Assembly (NCBI RefSeq): GCF_003626635.1
Contig: NZ_RAZT01000012.1
Location: 62,001-126,000, forward strand
Length of the DNA stretch: 64,000 nucleotides
Direction of reading: 5' to 3'
Source: Micromonospora musae
GTDB lineage: Bacteria; Actinomycetota; Actinomycetes; Mycobacteriales; Micromonosporaceae
In this document: positions 1-8,678 of the stretch, one piece after another
Layout of the letters: each line of letters begins with the position of its first letter
Numbering within the stretch: position 1 is the first letter of the stretch
Made by a program: the position numbers and the translations under genes
Notes under the pieces: model-generated
Told to the model about the DNA's origin: nothing
Databases searched by the model: none
Seen by the model: only the letters and a program-made list of their open reading frames with translations

Positions 1-60
1 GCCGCCCCACCGACCATCCGACCCCCTGCCGTCGCGGGGGCGGACGGCGAGAGGAGACCC

Positions 61-1872
61 GTGTCGTCCACCCTGCTGTCCCGACGTGATCTGCGGTTCC
101 TGCTCCACGACTGGCTGGACGTGACCCGGCTGACCGAGCGGCCACGCTACGCGGAGCACTCCCGGGAGACCTTCGACGCGGTGCTCGAACTGGCGGAGCG
201 GGTGGCCACCGAGCACTTCGCCCCGCACAACCGGGCCGCCGACCTCGACGAACCCACCTTCGACGGCCGGCGGGTACGCATGATTCCCGAGGTCAAGGCG
301 GCGCTGGACGTCTTCGCCGAGACCGGCCTGCTGGCGTCCACACTGGACGAGTCGGTCGGCGGCATGCAGCTGCCGCACGTCGTGGCCGCCGCCTGCTTCG
401 CCTGGTGCCAGGCCGCGAACGTGGCCACCTCGGCGTACCCGATGCTCACCCTCGGCAACACCAACCTGCTGCTCGCCCACGGCAGCCCCGAGCAGATCGA
501 CACCTGGGCCCGCCCGATGATCGAGGGACGCTTCCACGGCACCATGTGCCTCTCCGAGCCGCACGCCGGCAGCTCGCTGGCGGACATCACCACCCGCGCC
601 GAGCCGCAGGCCGACGGCACCCACCGGCTGTACGGAACCAAGATGTGGATCTCCGGCGGGGAGCACGAGCTGGGCGAGAACATCGTCCACCTGGTGCTGG
701 CCCGGCTGCCCGGTGGCCCACCCGGGGTGAAGGGCATCTCGCTCTTCATCGTGCCGAAGGTGCTCCTCGGCCCGGACGGCACGCCCGGCGACCGCAACGA
801 CGTCGTGCTGGTCGGCCTGAACCACAAGATGGGTTTCCGGGGGACGACCAACACCCTGCTCGGCTTCGGCGAGGGTGCGCACCGGCCGGGCGGCCGGGCC
901 GGCGCGGTCGGCTACCTGGTGGGTGAGCCGCACCAGGGGTTGGCGCAGATGTTCCACATGATGAACGAGGCGCGGATCGGGGTGGGCGCCGCCGCGACCG
1001 CCCTCGGCTACACCGGGTACCTGAAGTCCCTGGAGTACGCCCGCCAGCGGCCGCAGGGGCGGCCGCTGGCCGCGAAGGACCCGGCGACGCCGCAGGTGCC
1101 GATCGTCGCCCACCCCGACGTGAAGCGGATGCTCCTCGCGCAGAAGAGCTACGTGGAGGGCGCGCTGGCGCTGGTGCTCTACTGCGGGCGGCTGCTCGAC
1201 GAGGCGAGGAGCGCCCCGGAGCCGGCCGACCGGGCCCGCGCCGACCTGCTGCTCGACGTGCTCACCCCGATCGTGAAGAGCTGGCCCGCCCAGTGGTGTC
1301 TCGCCGCGAACGACCTGGCCATCCAGGTGCACGGCGGCGCCGGCTACACCCGCGACCACGACGTCGAGCAGCACTGGCGGGACAACCGGCTCAACCCGAT
1401 CCACGAGGGCACCCACGGCATCCAGGCGCTGGACCTGCTGGGCCGCAAGGTCACCATGCGCGACGGGGCGGGACTGGCCGCGCTGGTCGACGCGATCGGC
1501 GCGACCGTCGAGCGGGCCGGCAAGACAGGTGGGGAGTGCACCGAGCCGGCCGAGCGGCTCGCCGCCTCGGTGCGGCGGCTCACCGACGTCACCCGCCGGC
1601 TCTGGAGCGCCGGTGACCCACAGCTCGCGCTCGCCAACGCCACCGTCTACCTGGAGGCGGCCGGCCACGTGGTGGTCGCCTGGATGTGGCTGGAGCAACT
1701 GCTCGTCGTCGAGACCGCCGGCGCCGCCGCCCCGGACGCCGACCTGTACGCCGGCAAGCGGCACGCCGCGCGCTGGTTCTTCCGGCACGAGCTGCCCCGT
1801 ACCGGGCCTCAGTTCGACCTGCTGGCGAGCCTGGACCGGAGCACGCTGGAGATGCGCGACGCCTGGTTCTGA
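61..1872 (+). CDS. acyl-CoA dehydrogenase (about 600-residue class)
   Basis: A 603-residue FAD-dependent acyl-CoA dehydrogenase, expected to oxidise an acyl-CoA to the 2-enoyl-CoA in fatty-acid or related acid breakdown in the cytoplasm. The N-terminal helical domain is followed by the middle beta domain with the flavin-contacting stretch CLSEPHAGSS (about residues 161-170) and KMWISGGEH. The C-terminal helical part has NPIHEGTHGIQALDL, whose Glu matches the catalytic base of this class. About 120 further residues form the C-terminal extension of the longer dehydrogenases. The GTG start at 61 has a GAGAGG ribosome site just upstream. It stands alone here and converges on the next gene. Its exact acyl substrate cannot be read from sequence. 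Confidence 0.93.
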   Translation: MSSTLLSRRDLRFLLHDWLDVTRLTERPRYAEHSRETFDAVLELAERVATEHFAPHNRAADLDEPTFDGRRVRMIPEVKAALDVFAETGLLASTLDESVGGMQLPHVVAAACFAWCQAANVATSAYPMLTLGNTNLLLAHGSPEQIDTWARPMIEGRFHGTMCLSEPHAGSSLADITTRAEPQADGTHRLYGTKMWISGGEHELGENIVHLVLARLPGGPPGVKGISLFIVPKVLLGPDGTPGDRNDVVLVGLNHKMGFRGTTNTLLGFGEGAHRPGGRAGAVGYLVGEPHQGLAQMFHMMNEARIGVGAAATALGYTGYLKSLEYARQRPQGRPLAAKDPATPQVPIVAHPDVKRMLLAQKSYVEGALALVLYCGRLLDEARSAPEPADRARADLLLDVLTPIVKSWPAQWCLAANDLAIQVHGGAGYTRDHDVEQHWRDNRLNPIHEGTHGIQALDLLGRKVTMRDGAGLAALVDAIGATVERAGKTGGECTEPAERLAASVRRLTDVTRRLWSAGDPQLALANATVYLEAAGHVVVAWMWLEQLLVVETAGAAAPDADLYAGKRHAARWFFRHELPRTGPQFDLLASLDRSTLEMRDAWF

Positions 1873-1941
1873 CCGATCTCTCGTCGGGTCTTCGCCGGTC
1901 CGGCCTCGTTCTGGTCGGGTCCCCCGGCGGGCCCTCGCCGG

Positions 1942-2658
1942 TCAGGCCGCGTGGCGGGCCACGTAGACCGTGTTCGCCGACTCGCCACCGGTCAGCGGGT
2001 TGGCGAACGGCACGACGTGCGCCCGCGCGGTGGCGAAGACCTCGGCGAGGGTCTGCTCGAACGCCGGCTCGGGCGGATCGTCCGACCAGAGCGCGAAGAC
2101 CCCGCCCGGGTGCAGGTGACCGGCGAGCCGACGCAGCCCGGCCGGCGTGTAGAACGCCGCGTTGCGCGGATGCAGCACGTGCCGCGGAGAGTGGTCGATG
2201 TCGAGCAGCACGGCGTGGAAGCGGCGCCCCGGACGGTCGGGGTCGAACCCGTCGCCGTCGACGGCCGCGAAGAAGTCGGCCTCGACGAGGCGGGTCCGCG
2301 GGTCGTCGGCGAGGCCGGCCGCGAACGGCAGCAGACCGCGCCGGTGCCAGTCGATGACGTCCTCGATCGCCTCCACGACGTGCAGCGACCGCACCCGGTC
2401 GTCGGCGAGCGCGGTGCGCGCGGTATAGCCGAGACCGAGACCACCGACGACCACGTCGAGTTCGGCGTCGGCGAGCGCGGCCAGCCCGAGCCGGGCCAGC
2501 TCGATCTCCGCGACCGGGAAGAGGCTGGACATCAGGAACTCGTCGTCGAGCTTGACCTCGTACACCTCGGTGTGAAGTGCCGGGTCGCGTCGCCGGCGCA
2601 GGCTGATCAGGCCGATCGGCGTCTGCCGCCAGGCCAACTCCTCGAAGCGCGCGCCCAC
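1942..2658 (-). CDS. spermidine synthase-like SAM-dependent methyltransferase fold protein
   Basis: A 238-residue protein of the spermidine synthase/class I methyltransferase fold. It has a glycine-rich nucleotide loop (VVGGLGLGYTA, about residues 70-80), an acidic residue ending the next strand (VVEAIEDVIDWH), and LLDIDHSP further on, as in spermidine synthase-like proteins. True polyamine synthases carry extra motifs that I cannot place, so the substrate is unknown and it may be a methyltransferase. The start is a GTG at 2658 and the gene converges with the acyl-CoA dehydrogenase. I see no operon partner. Confidence 0.8.
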   Translation of the reverse strand: MGARFEELAWRQTPIGLISLRRRRDPALHTEVYEVKLDDEFLMSSLFPVAEIELARLGLAALADAELDVVVGGLGLGYTARTALADDRVRSLHVVEAIEDVIDWHRRGLLPFAAGLADDPRTRLVEADFFAAVDGDGFDPDRPGRRFHAVLLDIDHSPRHVLHPRNAAFYTPAGLRRLAGHLHPGGVFALWSDDPPEPAFEQTLAEVFATARAHVVPFANPLTGGESANTVYVARHAA

Positions 2659-2706
2659 CCGGTCCTCATCTCGTCGGTTCCGTGCCGGATGCTACCGGCG
2701 CCCGGG

Positions 2707-3048
2707 TCAGCCCGACGCGAGCGCGCACGTCACCACCACGGCCGCCACGGTGACCGTGACCACGGCGACCGGGCGACGCAGCGGAGCCTGCCGTTTCAGC
2801 ACGACCAGCAGGACGCCGGTGACCGCCGAGGCGAACGCGGCCAGGGCGGCGGCCCAGACGTATCCCGCGGCCCGCGGCAGCTGCGGGTCGTGGAGCGCCG
2901 CGACGCCGATGGCCACCGCCAGCCAGCCCGGCGGGGCGACGACCGCGCAGAGCAGGGCCAGCGCCTCGGGGCCGGGCGCCGGCCCGGGGATCACCGGATC
3001 GGCGCGGTCGGGTCGCTGCCATGGGCGTCGGCCGTCAGAGGGGTGCAC
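2707..3048 (-). CDS. small predicted membrane protein, unknown function
   Basis: A 113-residue protein with a Pro- and Arg-rich N-terminus followed by three apparent hydrophobic segments (about residues 29-52, 62-85 and 92-112) and a short basic loop between the last two. The hydrophobic periodicity makes it more credible than the overlapping Arg/Gly-rich frame at 2666-3022. I do not recognise a family, although it resembles the small multi-pass proteins often found beside type VII secretion genes in actinobacteria. It starts at a GTG and is divergent from eccB with only about 115 bases between, so the two may share a promoter region. Confidence 0.45.
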   Translation of the reverse strand: MHPSDGRRPWQRPDRADPVIPGPAPGPEALALLCAVVAPPGWLAVAIGVAALHDPQLPRAAGYVWAAALAAFASAVTGVLLVVLKRQAPLRRPVAVVTVTVAAVVVTCALASG

Positions 3049-3162
3049 GGCGGTGACGGTACGCCGGGGAAGGTGCTGCGGCGGCCCCCGACTACCGAGG
3101 GTTCACCGAGGATCGACGCAGCGCATATCCTGTGCCCCGGCCGAGCATCGGAGAGGACGCCC

Positions 3163-4548
3163 ATGCCGTCGCGGCAGGACCAGCTGCACTCGTACCAGTT
3201 CACCGTCCAGCGGGCGGTCGCCGCGCTGGTCATGCGGGACACCGACCCGACGCAGTCGCCGTTGCGGCGGCTCGCCGGCGCGGCGCTGGCCGGCGTGCTG
3301 GTCGCCGTGATCGGGCTGGGGGGCTTCGCGCTGTACGGGCTCTTCGCCGGCGGGGGCAGCAACTGGCGCGACAGCGGCGCGGTCATCGTGGAGAAGGAGT
3401 CCGGCGCCCGGTACGTCTACCGGGAGCAGAAGCTGCACCCCGTCCTCAACTACGCCTCGGCGCTGCTGATCGTCGGGGCGGAGCGGCCCCGGACGGTGCT
3501 GGTGTCCCGCCGCTCCATCGAGGGCGTGCCGCGCGGTCTGCCGCTGGGCATCGCCGACGCCCCGGACTCGCTGCCCGCCCCGGCCCGGCTCGCCACCACC
3601 CCCTGGACGGTCTGCTCGGTCACCCCCGTCGAGGCCGGCCGCGCCGTCACCCGCTCGGTGCTGCTGATCGGCGAGGACGCGGGCGGCGGGCGGCGTCTCG
3701 GCGACGAGGCGCTGCTGCTGCGCGACCCCGACGGCGGGCTGCACCTGGTGTGGCATCAGCGGCGCTACCTGATCCGCGACCCCGCCCGGGTGCTCGCCGC
3801 GCTGGCCACCACCCGGGCGCGGGCCGTCCCGGTCGCTCCGGCGCTGCTCAACACGCTTGCGGCCGGAGTCGATCTCGCGCCGCCCGAGCTGCCCGACCTG
3901 GGCCGGAGGTCCACCCGGGTGCCGGGCGCGGAGATCGGCGACGTCTACCTGGTGCGCAACTCCGGTGGCGGTAGGCAGTTCGCGGTCGCCGTCCGCGACG
4001 GGCTGGCCGGGATCACCGAGCTGCAGGCGAGCCTGCTGCTGGCGCGTACCGGTCAGGGCGCGCCCGAGCCGATGACGCTGGGGCGCTTCGCCGCGCTGCC
4101 CGAGGTGGCCGACCTGACCCCGTCGGGCCCGGCCGCCCCGCCGGCGGCCCCGCCCCGGCTGGCCGGCGTCGACGGCGGTGGGCTCTGCGCCCGGGTGGGG
4201 GACGAGGCGGGGGCGGCGGAGGTACGCGTCGGGGCGCGCCTGCCGGAGTTGGCGGCCGTGCCGCGAACCGACGGGGCGGGTGGCGCAGCGCGCGCCGACC
4301 AGGTGGTGGTGGCACCGGGCCGGGGCGCTGTCGTCGAGGCGGTGGCGGCGCCCGGCGCCACCGGCGGGTCGCTCTCGGTCGTCACCGACCTCGGCCGGCG
4401 GCACGTGGTGGCCGACCGTGGGGTGCTGGCCATGCTCGGCTATCGGGACATGCCGCCCGCCCGGCTGCCGGCCGGCGTGGTGAGCCTGGTGCCGGCCGGC
4501 GCCACGCTCGATCCGGCGGCGGCGCGGGCCGCCGCCGCGTCGGGCTGA
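3163..4548 (+). CDS. eccB: type VII secretion protein EccB
   Basis: A 461-residue EccB, the membrane-anchored periplasmic component of ESX/type VII secretion that associates with EccC, EccD and EccE. It begins MPSRQDQLHSYQFTVQR, the typical cytosolic EccB N-terminus. A single transmembrane helix lies at about residues 41-63, followed by a large extracytoplasmic domain with the family-typical stretch YVYREQKLHPVLNYASALL. The open frame extends far upstream of 3163, but the conserved N-terminus fixes the ATG at 3163, preceded by GAGAGGA. No eccC, eccD, mycosin or WXG100 gene lies in the window, so it is either an outlier of a dispersed system or an orphan. Confidence 0.93.
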   Translation: MPSRQDQLHSYQFTVQRAVAALVMRDTDPTQSPLRRLAGAALAGVLVAVIGLGGFALYGLFAGGGSNWRDSGAVIVEKESGARYVYREQKLHPVLNYASALLIVGAERPRTVLVSRRSIEGVPRGLPLGIADAPDSLPAPARLATTPWTVCSVTPVEAGRAVTRSVLLIGEDAGGGRRLGDEALLLRDPDGGLHLVWHQRRYLIRDPARVLAALATTRARAVPVAPALLNTLAAGVDLAPPELPDLGRRSTRVPGAEIGDVYLVRNSGGGRQFAVAVRDGLAGITELQASLLLARTGQGAPEPMTLGRFAALPEVADLTPSGPAAPPAAPPRLAGVDGGGLCARVGDEAGAAEVRVGARLPELAAVPRTDGAGGAARADQVVVAPGRGAVVEAVAAPGATGGSLSVVTDLGRRHVVADRGVLAMLGYRDMPPARLPAGVVSLVPAGATLDPAAARAAAASG

Positions 4549-4595
4549 CCGGTCGACGTCGAGCGGCCCGCTGCACCTGGTGGGGCGGCCTCCGC

Positions 4596-5201
4596 TCAGT
4601 CGGCGGGGCGGCGCAGCAGGGTGACGGCGAAGTCCGCGTCGTCCCGCCAGGGACGCAGGTCCCAGGTCGCGAAGCGCTGCTCCAGTCGCAGGCCGGCGGC
4701 GACCGCGTCGCCGTCGAAGTCGGGCAGCGGGTAGCCGCGGCCGGTGCCGAAGCCGACCGCCAGCACGCCGTCCGGGCGCAGGTGCGCGGCGATGCGGCGC
4801 AGCACTTCCCGCTCCGTGCCCGGCGCGACGAAGGTCAGCACGTTCCCGACCAGCACCGCCGCGTCGAAGGGCTCCGGCTCGCCGCGCGCGGGCAGGTCCA
4901 GCTCGGCGAGGTCACCGACGAGCCAGCGCGGGCCGGGATGATCGGCCTGGGCGGCCTCGACCAGCGCCGGATCGGCGTCGACGCCGACGACGGTGTGCCC
5001 CCGCGCGGCCAGTGCGGCGCCGACCCGGCCGGTGCCCGAGCCGGCGTCGAGGATCCGGGAGCCGGGCGTCACCAGCGCGTCGACCAGCCGAGCTTCGCCG
5101 GTGAGGTCCGCCCCCTCGGCCGCGAGCCGGCGGAACCGGTCGATGTACCACTGCGAGTGTTCGGGACCGGTGTCGGTCACCCAGCGCGTCGGGTTTGGCA
5201 T
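4596..5201 (-). CDS. class I SAM-dependent methyltransferase
   Basis: A 201-residue small methyltransferase. Motif I is ILDAGSGTGRVGAAL (about residues 49-63), followed by VVGVDADPALV (motif II acidic residue) and FDAAVLVGNVLTF (motif IV region). The N-terminus (HSQWYIDRFRRLAAEGADL) is typical of stand-alone actinobacterial methyltransferases of unknown substrate. The ATG at 5201 is the clear start. Its end faces the end of eccB. Nothing nearby identifies what it methylates. Confidence 0.85.
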   Translation of the reverse strand: MPNPTRWVTDTGPEHSQWYIDRFRRLAAEGADLTGEARLVDALVTPGSRILDAGSGTGRVGAALAARGHTVVGVDADPALVEAAQADHPGPRWLVGDLAELDLPARGEPEPFDAAVLVGNVLTFVAPGTEREVLRRIAAHLRPDGVLAVGFGTGRGYPLPDFDGDAVAAGLRLEQRFATWDLRPWRDDADFAVTLLRRPAD

Positions 5202-5248
5202 CCGCCCACCGTAACCAGCCCCATGCCCGGCCCCGCACGCGCTCTCGG

Positions 5249-5310
5249 CGCACTTTCACGGAAAGAGTGGCCATTCCACGCGGGATGGGCACTCTTTCCG
5301 GGAAAGTGCG
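5249..5310. terminator. long imperfect inverted repeat, candidate terminator of the ABC importer operon
   Basis: The left arm (5249-5277, beginning CGCACTTTCACGG) and the right arm (ending at 5310 in AAAGTGCG) pair over about 27 bases with only a few mismatches and a loop of about 5 bases. A further partial copy of the GAAGTGCGGG end follows. It lies 35 bases past the leftward permease gene's stop, so it could terminate that operon. It sits about 50 bases upstream of the methyltransferase start. Its length suggests a dispersed palindromic repeat rather than a simple terminator. Confidence 0.6.
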
Positions 5311-5344
5311 GGGCGGAGTGGGGAAGTGCGGGCCGGGAGCGGGG

Positions 5345-6214
5345 TCAGCCCTTCTCGGCGCCGGCGGTGAGGCCTTCGGTGAGGAGGCGTTCGCTGGCGA
5401 AGAAGAGCAGCACGATCGGGAGGGTGAGGACCACCGAGCCGGCCATCAGCACCGTCTTCGGCACCTCCACGCCGTCGGCCAGCTGCGCGAGCCCCAGCGA
5501 CACCGTCCACCGGTGTGGCTTGTCGACGAGGAAGAGCAGGGCGAAGAGGAACTCGTTCCAGGCGATCATGAAGTCGTAGAGGGCGACCGCCATGATCGAC
5601 GGGGCGGCGAGGGGCAGGCTGACCCGGCGGATGATGCCGATGCGACCCGCGCCGTCGATCGCGGCGGACTCCTCCAGGCTGACCGGGATGGTCTCGAAGT
5701 AGTTCTTGAGCATGTAGACCGAGACCGGCAGGGTCTGCGAGATGTAGACCAGCACCAGCCCGAAGAGCGAGCCGCGCAGCCCCGCCCGGGTGAAGACCAC
5801 GAAGAGCGGGATGGCGATCACGATGGACGGAAAGAGGTAGACGGCCAGGAAGAGGAAGTCGACCTGACGGCGGCCGAAGAAGCGCAGCCGGGACACCGCG
5901 TACGCGCCGGGGATCGCCACGATCAGCGTGAGCACTGTCGCGGCGACGGCGACGAGGCCGCTGTTGCCGATGAAGGCGAGGAAACCCTGCCCGCCGTCCT
6001 CGGTGGCCTTGAGCACCTCGGCGTACGTGCTCACGGTCAGCTCGCCGAGGCCGACCACCAGCGCGCCGGGGTCGAGCAGCAGCCGCTCGATGGGGCGCAC
6101 CGAGAGCACCAGCATGTAGTAGAAGGGGAAGGCGGTGACCAGCAGGAACCCGGCGATCACCAGCCGCCGCAGCCAGCGCAGCCCCACCGTCTCGACCCGG
6201 TCGCGATCCATCAC
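5345..6214 (-). CDS. carbohydrate ABC transporter permease (MalG-like)
   Basis: A 289-residue inner-membrane permease of the MalG type with about six hydrophobic segments. The conserved cytoplasmic EAA loop is visible as EESAAIDGAGRIGIIRRVSLPLAAP (about residues 191-215), which docks the ATPase. It is the last gene of a leftward operon: lipoprotein, MalF-like permease, MalG-like permease. Its GTG start overlaps the stop of the preceding permease by 4 bases (an ATG one codon later is equally possible). No ATPase gene is present, so a shared MsiK-type ATPase elsewhere is likely, as is common for actinobacterial sugar importers. Confidence 0.92.
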   Translation of the reverse strand: MMDRDRVETVGLRWLRRLVIAGFLLVTAFPFYYMLVLSVRPIERLLLDPGALVVGLGELTVSTYAEVLKATEDGGQGFLAFIGNSGLVAVAATVLTLIVAIPGAYAVSRLRFFGRRQVDFLFLAVYLFPSIVIAIPLFVVFTRAGLRGSLFGLVLVYISQTLPVSVYMLKNYFETIPVSLEESAAIDGAGRIGIIRRVSLPLAAPSIMAVALYDFMIAWNEFLFALLFLVDKPHRWTVSLGLAQLADGVEVPKTVLMAGSVVLTLPIVLLFFASERLLTEGLTAGAEKG

Positions 6215-7170
6215 TCCACCCTCCGGCCGAAGAAGCGCAGGTAGATCAGGACGAAGACGACGAGCACCACGGCCAGTACGACAGCCTGCGCCGCGGCCGC
6301 GCCGATGTCGGTACGCGCCGTGAGGAACTCGTAGACCCGGACGCTGACCACCTCGGTGCCGGCCGCGCCCCCGGTCAGCAGGTAGACGTCGTCGAACTTG
6401 TTGAACGTCATGATGAACCGCAGCACGCCGAGCAGCGCGATCACCGGCATCAGCTGCGGGAGCAGGATGTGCCGGAAACGCTGCGTCGGGGTGGCGCCGT
6501 CGACCCGGGCGGCCTCCTCCAGCTCACCCGGCACCGCCTGCAAGCGGGCCAGCAGGAAGAGGAACGCGAACGGGAAGTAGCGCCACGTCTCGAAGGCGAT
6601 CACGGTGGCGAGCGCGGTGGACTGCTGGGACAGGAACGGGACGGGGGCGTCCCAGCCGAGCAGCCGCTGACCCCAGTGGTTGACGACGCCGAGCTGCGGG
6701 TCGAGCATCACCTGCCAGACGAAGGTCATGGCGACCACCGGCGCCACGTACGGCAGCAGCATCGACGCCCGTACCAGGGTGCGGCCCCGGAACGGACGAC
6801 GGACGACCAGCGCCGCCACCAGGCCGAGCGCGATCGACCCGGCGGTGCTGCCGACGCTGTAGATCAGCGTGGTGACCAGCGTGTCGGCGAAGCCGGGGGT
6901 GTGCAGCACCCGGTCGATGTTGTCCAGGGTGAACTCGCCGAAGAGCCCGGTGCGGCGCAGCGTCGCCAGCCGGACCCGCTGGAAGGCGAGCACCACGGTC
7001 CAGACGATCGGGATGCCGATCACGGCGACCACGACGAGCAGGGTGGGCGCGACCAGGGCGAGCCCGGCCCGCGACTCGCGTCGGCGCAGGGTCAACGGTC
7101 TGCGGCGTGCCCGGCCGGCCGGTCGCTCCCGGGTGGGGGAGCGGCCGGTGCCCGGCGCGGTGGTGGTCAA
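6211..7170 (-). CDS. carbohydrate ABC transporter permease (MalF-like)
   Basis: A 319-residue partner permease. A basic N-terminal tail of about 33 residues is followed by six hydrophobic segments and the EAA loop (ELEEAARVDGATPTQRFRHILLPQL, about residues 210-234). It starts at TTG (7170-7168), overlapping the stop of the binding-protein gene as TTGA, and it ends overlapping the next permease, so translation is probably coupled through all three genes. With its partner it should form the channel for the sugar captured by the upstream lipoprotein. Confidence 0.92.
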   Translation of the reverse strand: MTTTAPGTGRSPTRERPAGRARRRPLTLRRRESRAGLALVAPTLLVVVAVIGIPIVWTVVLAFQRVRLATLRRTGLFGEFTLDNIDRVLHTPGFADTLVTTLIYSVGSTAGSIALGLVAALVVRRPFRGRTLVRASMLLPYVAPVVAMTFVWQVMLDPQLGVVNHWGQRLLGWDAPVPFLSQQSTALATVIAFETWRYFPFAFLFLLARLQAVPGELEEAARVDGATPTQRFRHILLPQLMPVIALLGVLRFIMTFNKFDDVYLLTGGAAGTEVVSVRVYEFLTARTDIGAAAAQAVVLAVVLVVFVLIYLRFFGRRVE

Positions 7171-8561
7171 TTGACGCCTGCCTTGATCGCCTCCACGTCC
7201 TTCTTCGCGCGGCCGGCGGCCGCCGCGGCGTCTGACTTGCCGGTGATCAACTCGTTGAGCGCCTTCGGCACCGGCAGCTCACCGAGGATCGCGCCGACGA
7301 GCTTGCCCTGCCCCTGGGTCAGTCCCCAGCGCTGGAAGGTGTCCGGGCTGGTCCGCAGGCCGTCGAGGACCTGGTCGCCGTAGACCTCGGTGAGCGGCTT
7401 CTTCGTGTCCACGCCGGCCTGGCTGCTGTTCCAGGCGGTGAGGAACTTCTCCGGCTCGGAGGTGGTGCCCTTGCGGGCGGGGAACCGGCCCTCGGGGGAC
7501 ATGCCGAACCAGCGTGGGTAGGCGTCGTCGAGCAGGTACTCGACGAAGGTCTTCGCGGGGGTGGCAGCCGCGCCGTCGAGCACCGCCCAGGAGCTGATCT
7601 CGCCGTACTGCGCGGGCGCGGCGCCGTTCGGGCCCTTGATCGCGGTGACGAACCCGCTGTTCTTCGCCAGGAAGGTGCTGTCGGCCGTGCACTGCGGGCA
7701 GGTCGGCTTGGCGTCGTTGCGCAGCCCGGCCAGCTCGTCGAGGATGAACGGCGACCAGATCACCATGGCGGCGCGGCCGGCGAAGTACGTGGCGCGGGTG
7801 GTGTCGACGTCCTGCGCGCCCTTGACCGAGTGGTCACGCATCAGGTCGCCGTAGAACCGGAACGCCTCGACGCACTGCGGCGAGTCGAGCGTCACCGCGC
7901 CGGAGTCGTCGGTGAGTTGGCAGCCGTTGGCGAGTGCCAGGTGTTCGAACGTCTGCTGGGTGAAGACGTCGCCGGGCGCGGTCGACGCCGTGATGCCGGC
8001 GATCCCGCCGGTGTTCAGCCGGGCCGCCGCGGCGGCGATCCGCTCGTACGTGTCCGGCGCGGGGAGCCCGGCCGCGTCGAAGAGGTCCTTGCGGTAGACG
8101 AGCAGCTGTCCCCAGCCGTCGCTGGGGACGGAGAGTTGCCGGCCCTGCTCGCTGGTCAACTCCAGGGCTCGGGGGGAGAACGTCTGCCGGCCGAGCCTCT
8201 CGACGATCTCGCCGTTGGCGTCGGGGTGCAGCAGCTCGTTGCCGGCGAGGGTGCGGACGCCGGCGAGTGAGACGGAGCCGACCACGTCGGGTAGCTCCCC
8301 GGCGGCGGCGCTGGACGCGATGAGGGCCGGGAACTGGTCCTCGTTGACGGTGACCAGCTCGACCTGGATTCCGGTCGTCGCGGTGAAGTCGGCGATGATC
8401 GCCCTGGTGGCGGTCACCCGGTCGGCGACGTCCTCCAGGCTCCACACGGTGATCTTCTTGTCGTTGCTGTCGGGCTCGTCGGCGCCGCAGGCCAGCAGGG
8501 TGGTCCCGGCCAGTGCCATGATCAGGGTGGCGGCGAGCGTCCGCATCGGAGTGAATGACAT
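7167..8561 (-). CDS. extracellular sugar-binding lipoprotein of ABC importer
   Basis: A 464-residue solute-binding protein (family 1). A signal peptide (MSFTPMRTLAATLIMALAG) runs into the lipobox TLLAC, so it should be lipid-anchored on the outer face of the membrane at that Cys. The mature part has typical features of sugar-binding proteins (KKITVWSLEDVADR near the start, FAGRAAMVIWSPF in the middle). I chose the ATG at 8561 rather than an in-frame one at 8588 because GAGAGGAG sits 8 bases upstream and the signal peptide then starts cleanly. The ligand is unknown. The divergent GH63-like hydrolase hints at an oligosaccharide or glycoside. Confidence 0.92.
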   Translation of the reverse strand: MSFTPMRTLAATLIMALAGTTLLACGADEPDSNDKKITVWSLEDVADRVTATRAIIADFTATTGIQVELVTVNEDQFPALIASSAAAGELPDVVGSVSLAGVRTLAGNELLHPDANGEIVERLGRQTFSPRALELTSEQGRQLSVPSDGWGQLLVYRKDLFDAAGLPAPDTYERIAAAAARLNTGGIAGITASTAPGDVFTQQTFEHLALANGCQLTDDSGAVTLDSPQCVEAFRFYGDLMRDHSVKGAQDVDTTRATYFAGRAAMVIWSPFILDELAGLRNDAKPTCPQCTADSTFLAKNSGFVTAIKGPNGAAPAQYGEISSWAVLDGAAATPAKTFVEYLLDDAYPRWFGMSPEGRFPARKGTTSEPEKFLTAWNSSQAGVDTKKPLTEVYGDQVLDGLRTSPDTFQRWGLTQGQGKLVGAILGELPVPKALNELITGKSDAAAAAGRAKKDVEAIKAGVN

Positions 8562-8678
8562 CGGCGGCACTCCTCTCGAAGGGTACATCGGGGATTCAAC
8601 GCCTTCGATTGATCAATTACAAGACATATGCCGATTTTTTGTTCTACGATGGAGCCCGGCGCTACCGGGATGTGACTC
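8562..8678. promoter_or_regulatory. divergent control region with ATTGATCAAT palindrome
   Basis: This is the intergenic region between the importer operon and the divergent catabolic genes, distinctly AT-richer than its surroundings. It contains a perfect 10-base palindrome, ATTGATCAAT, at 8608-8617, and a run of T at 8634-8640. The position suits a shared operator for both directions, but no regulator gene lies beside it. Confidence 0.45.

Noticed and set aside
2666..3022. Alternative 118-codon minus-strand gene overlapping the small membrane protein
   Set aside because: It is dominated by Arg/Gly with no hydrophobic periodicity. The frame of 2707-3048 has clear membrane segments.
1951..3162. 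N-terminal extension of eccB (404 codons)
   Set aside because: It runs antisense through two other genes and is Arg-rich. The conserved EccB N-terminus begins at 3163.
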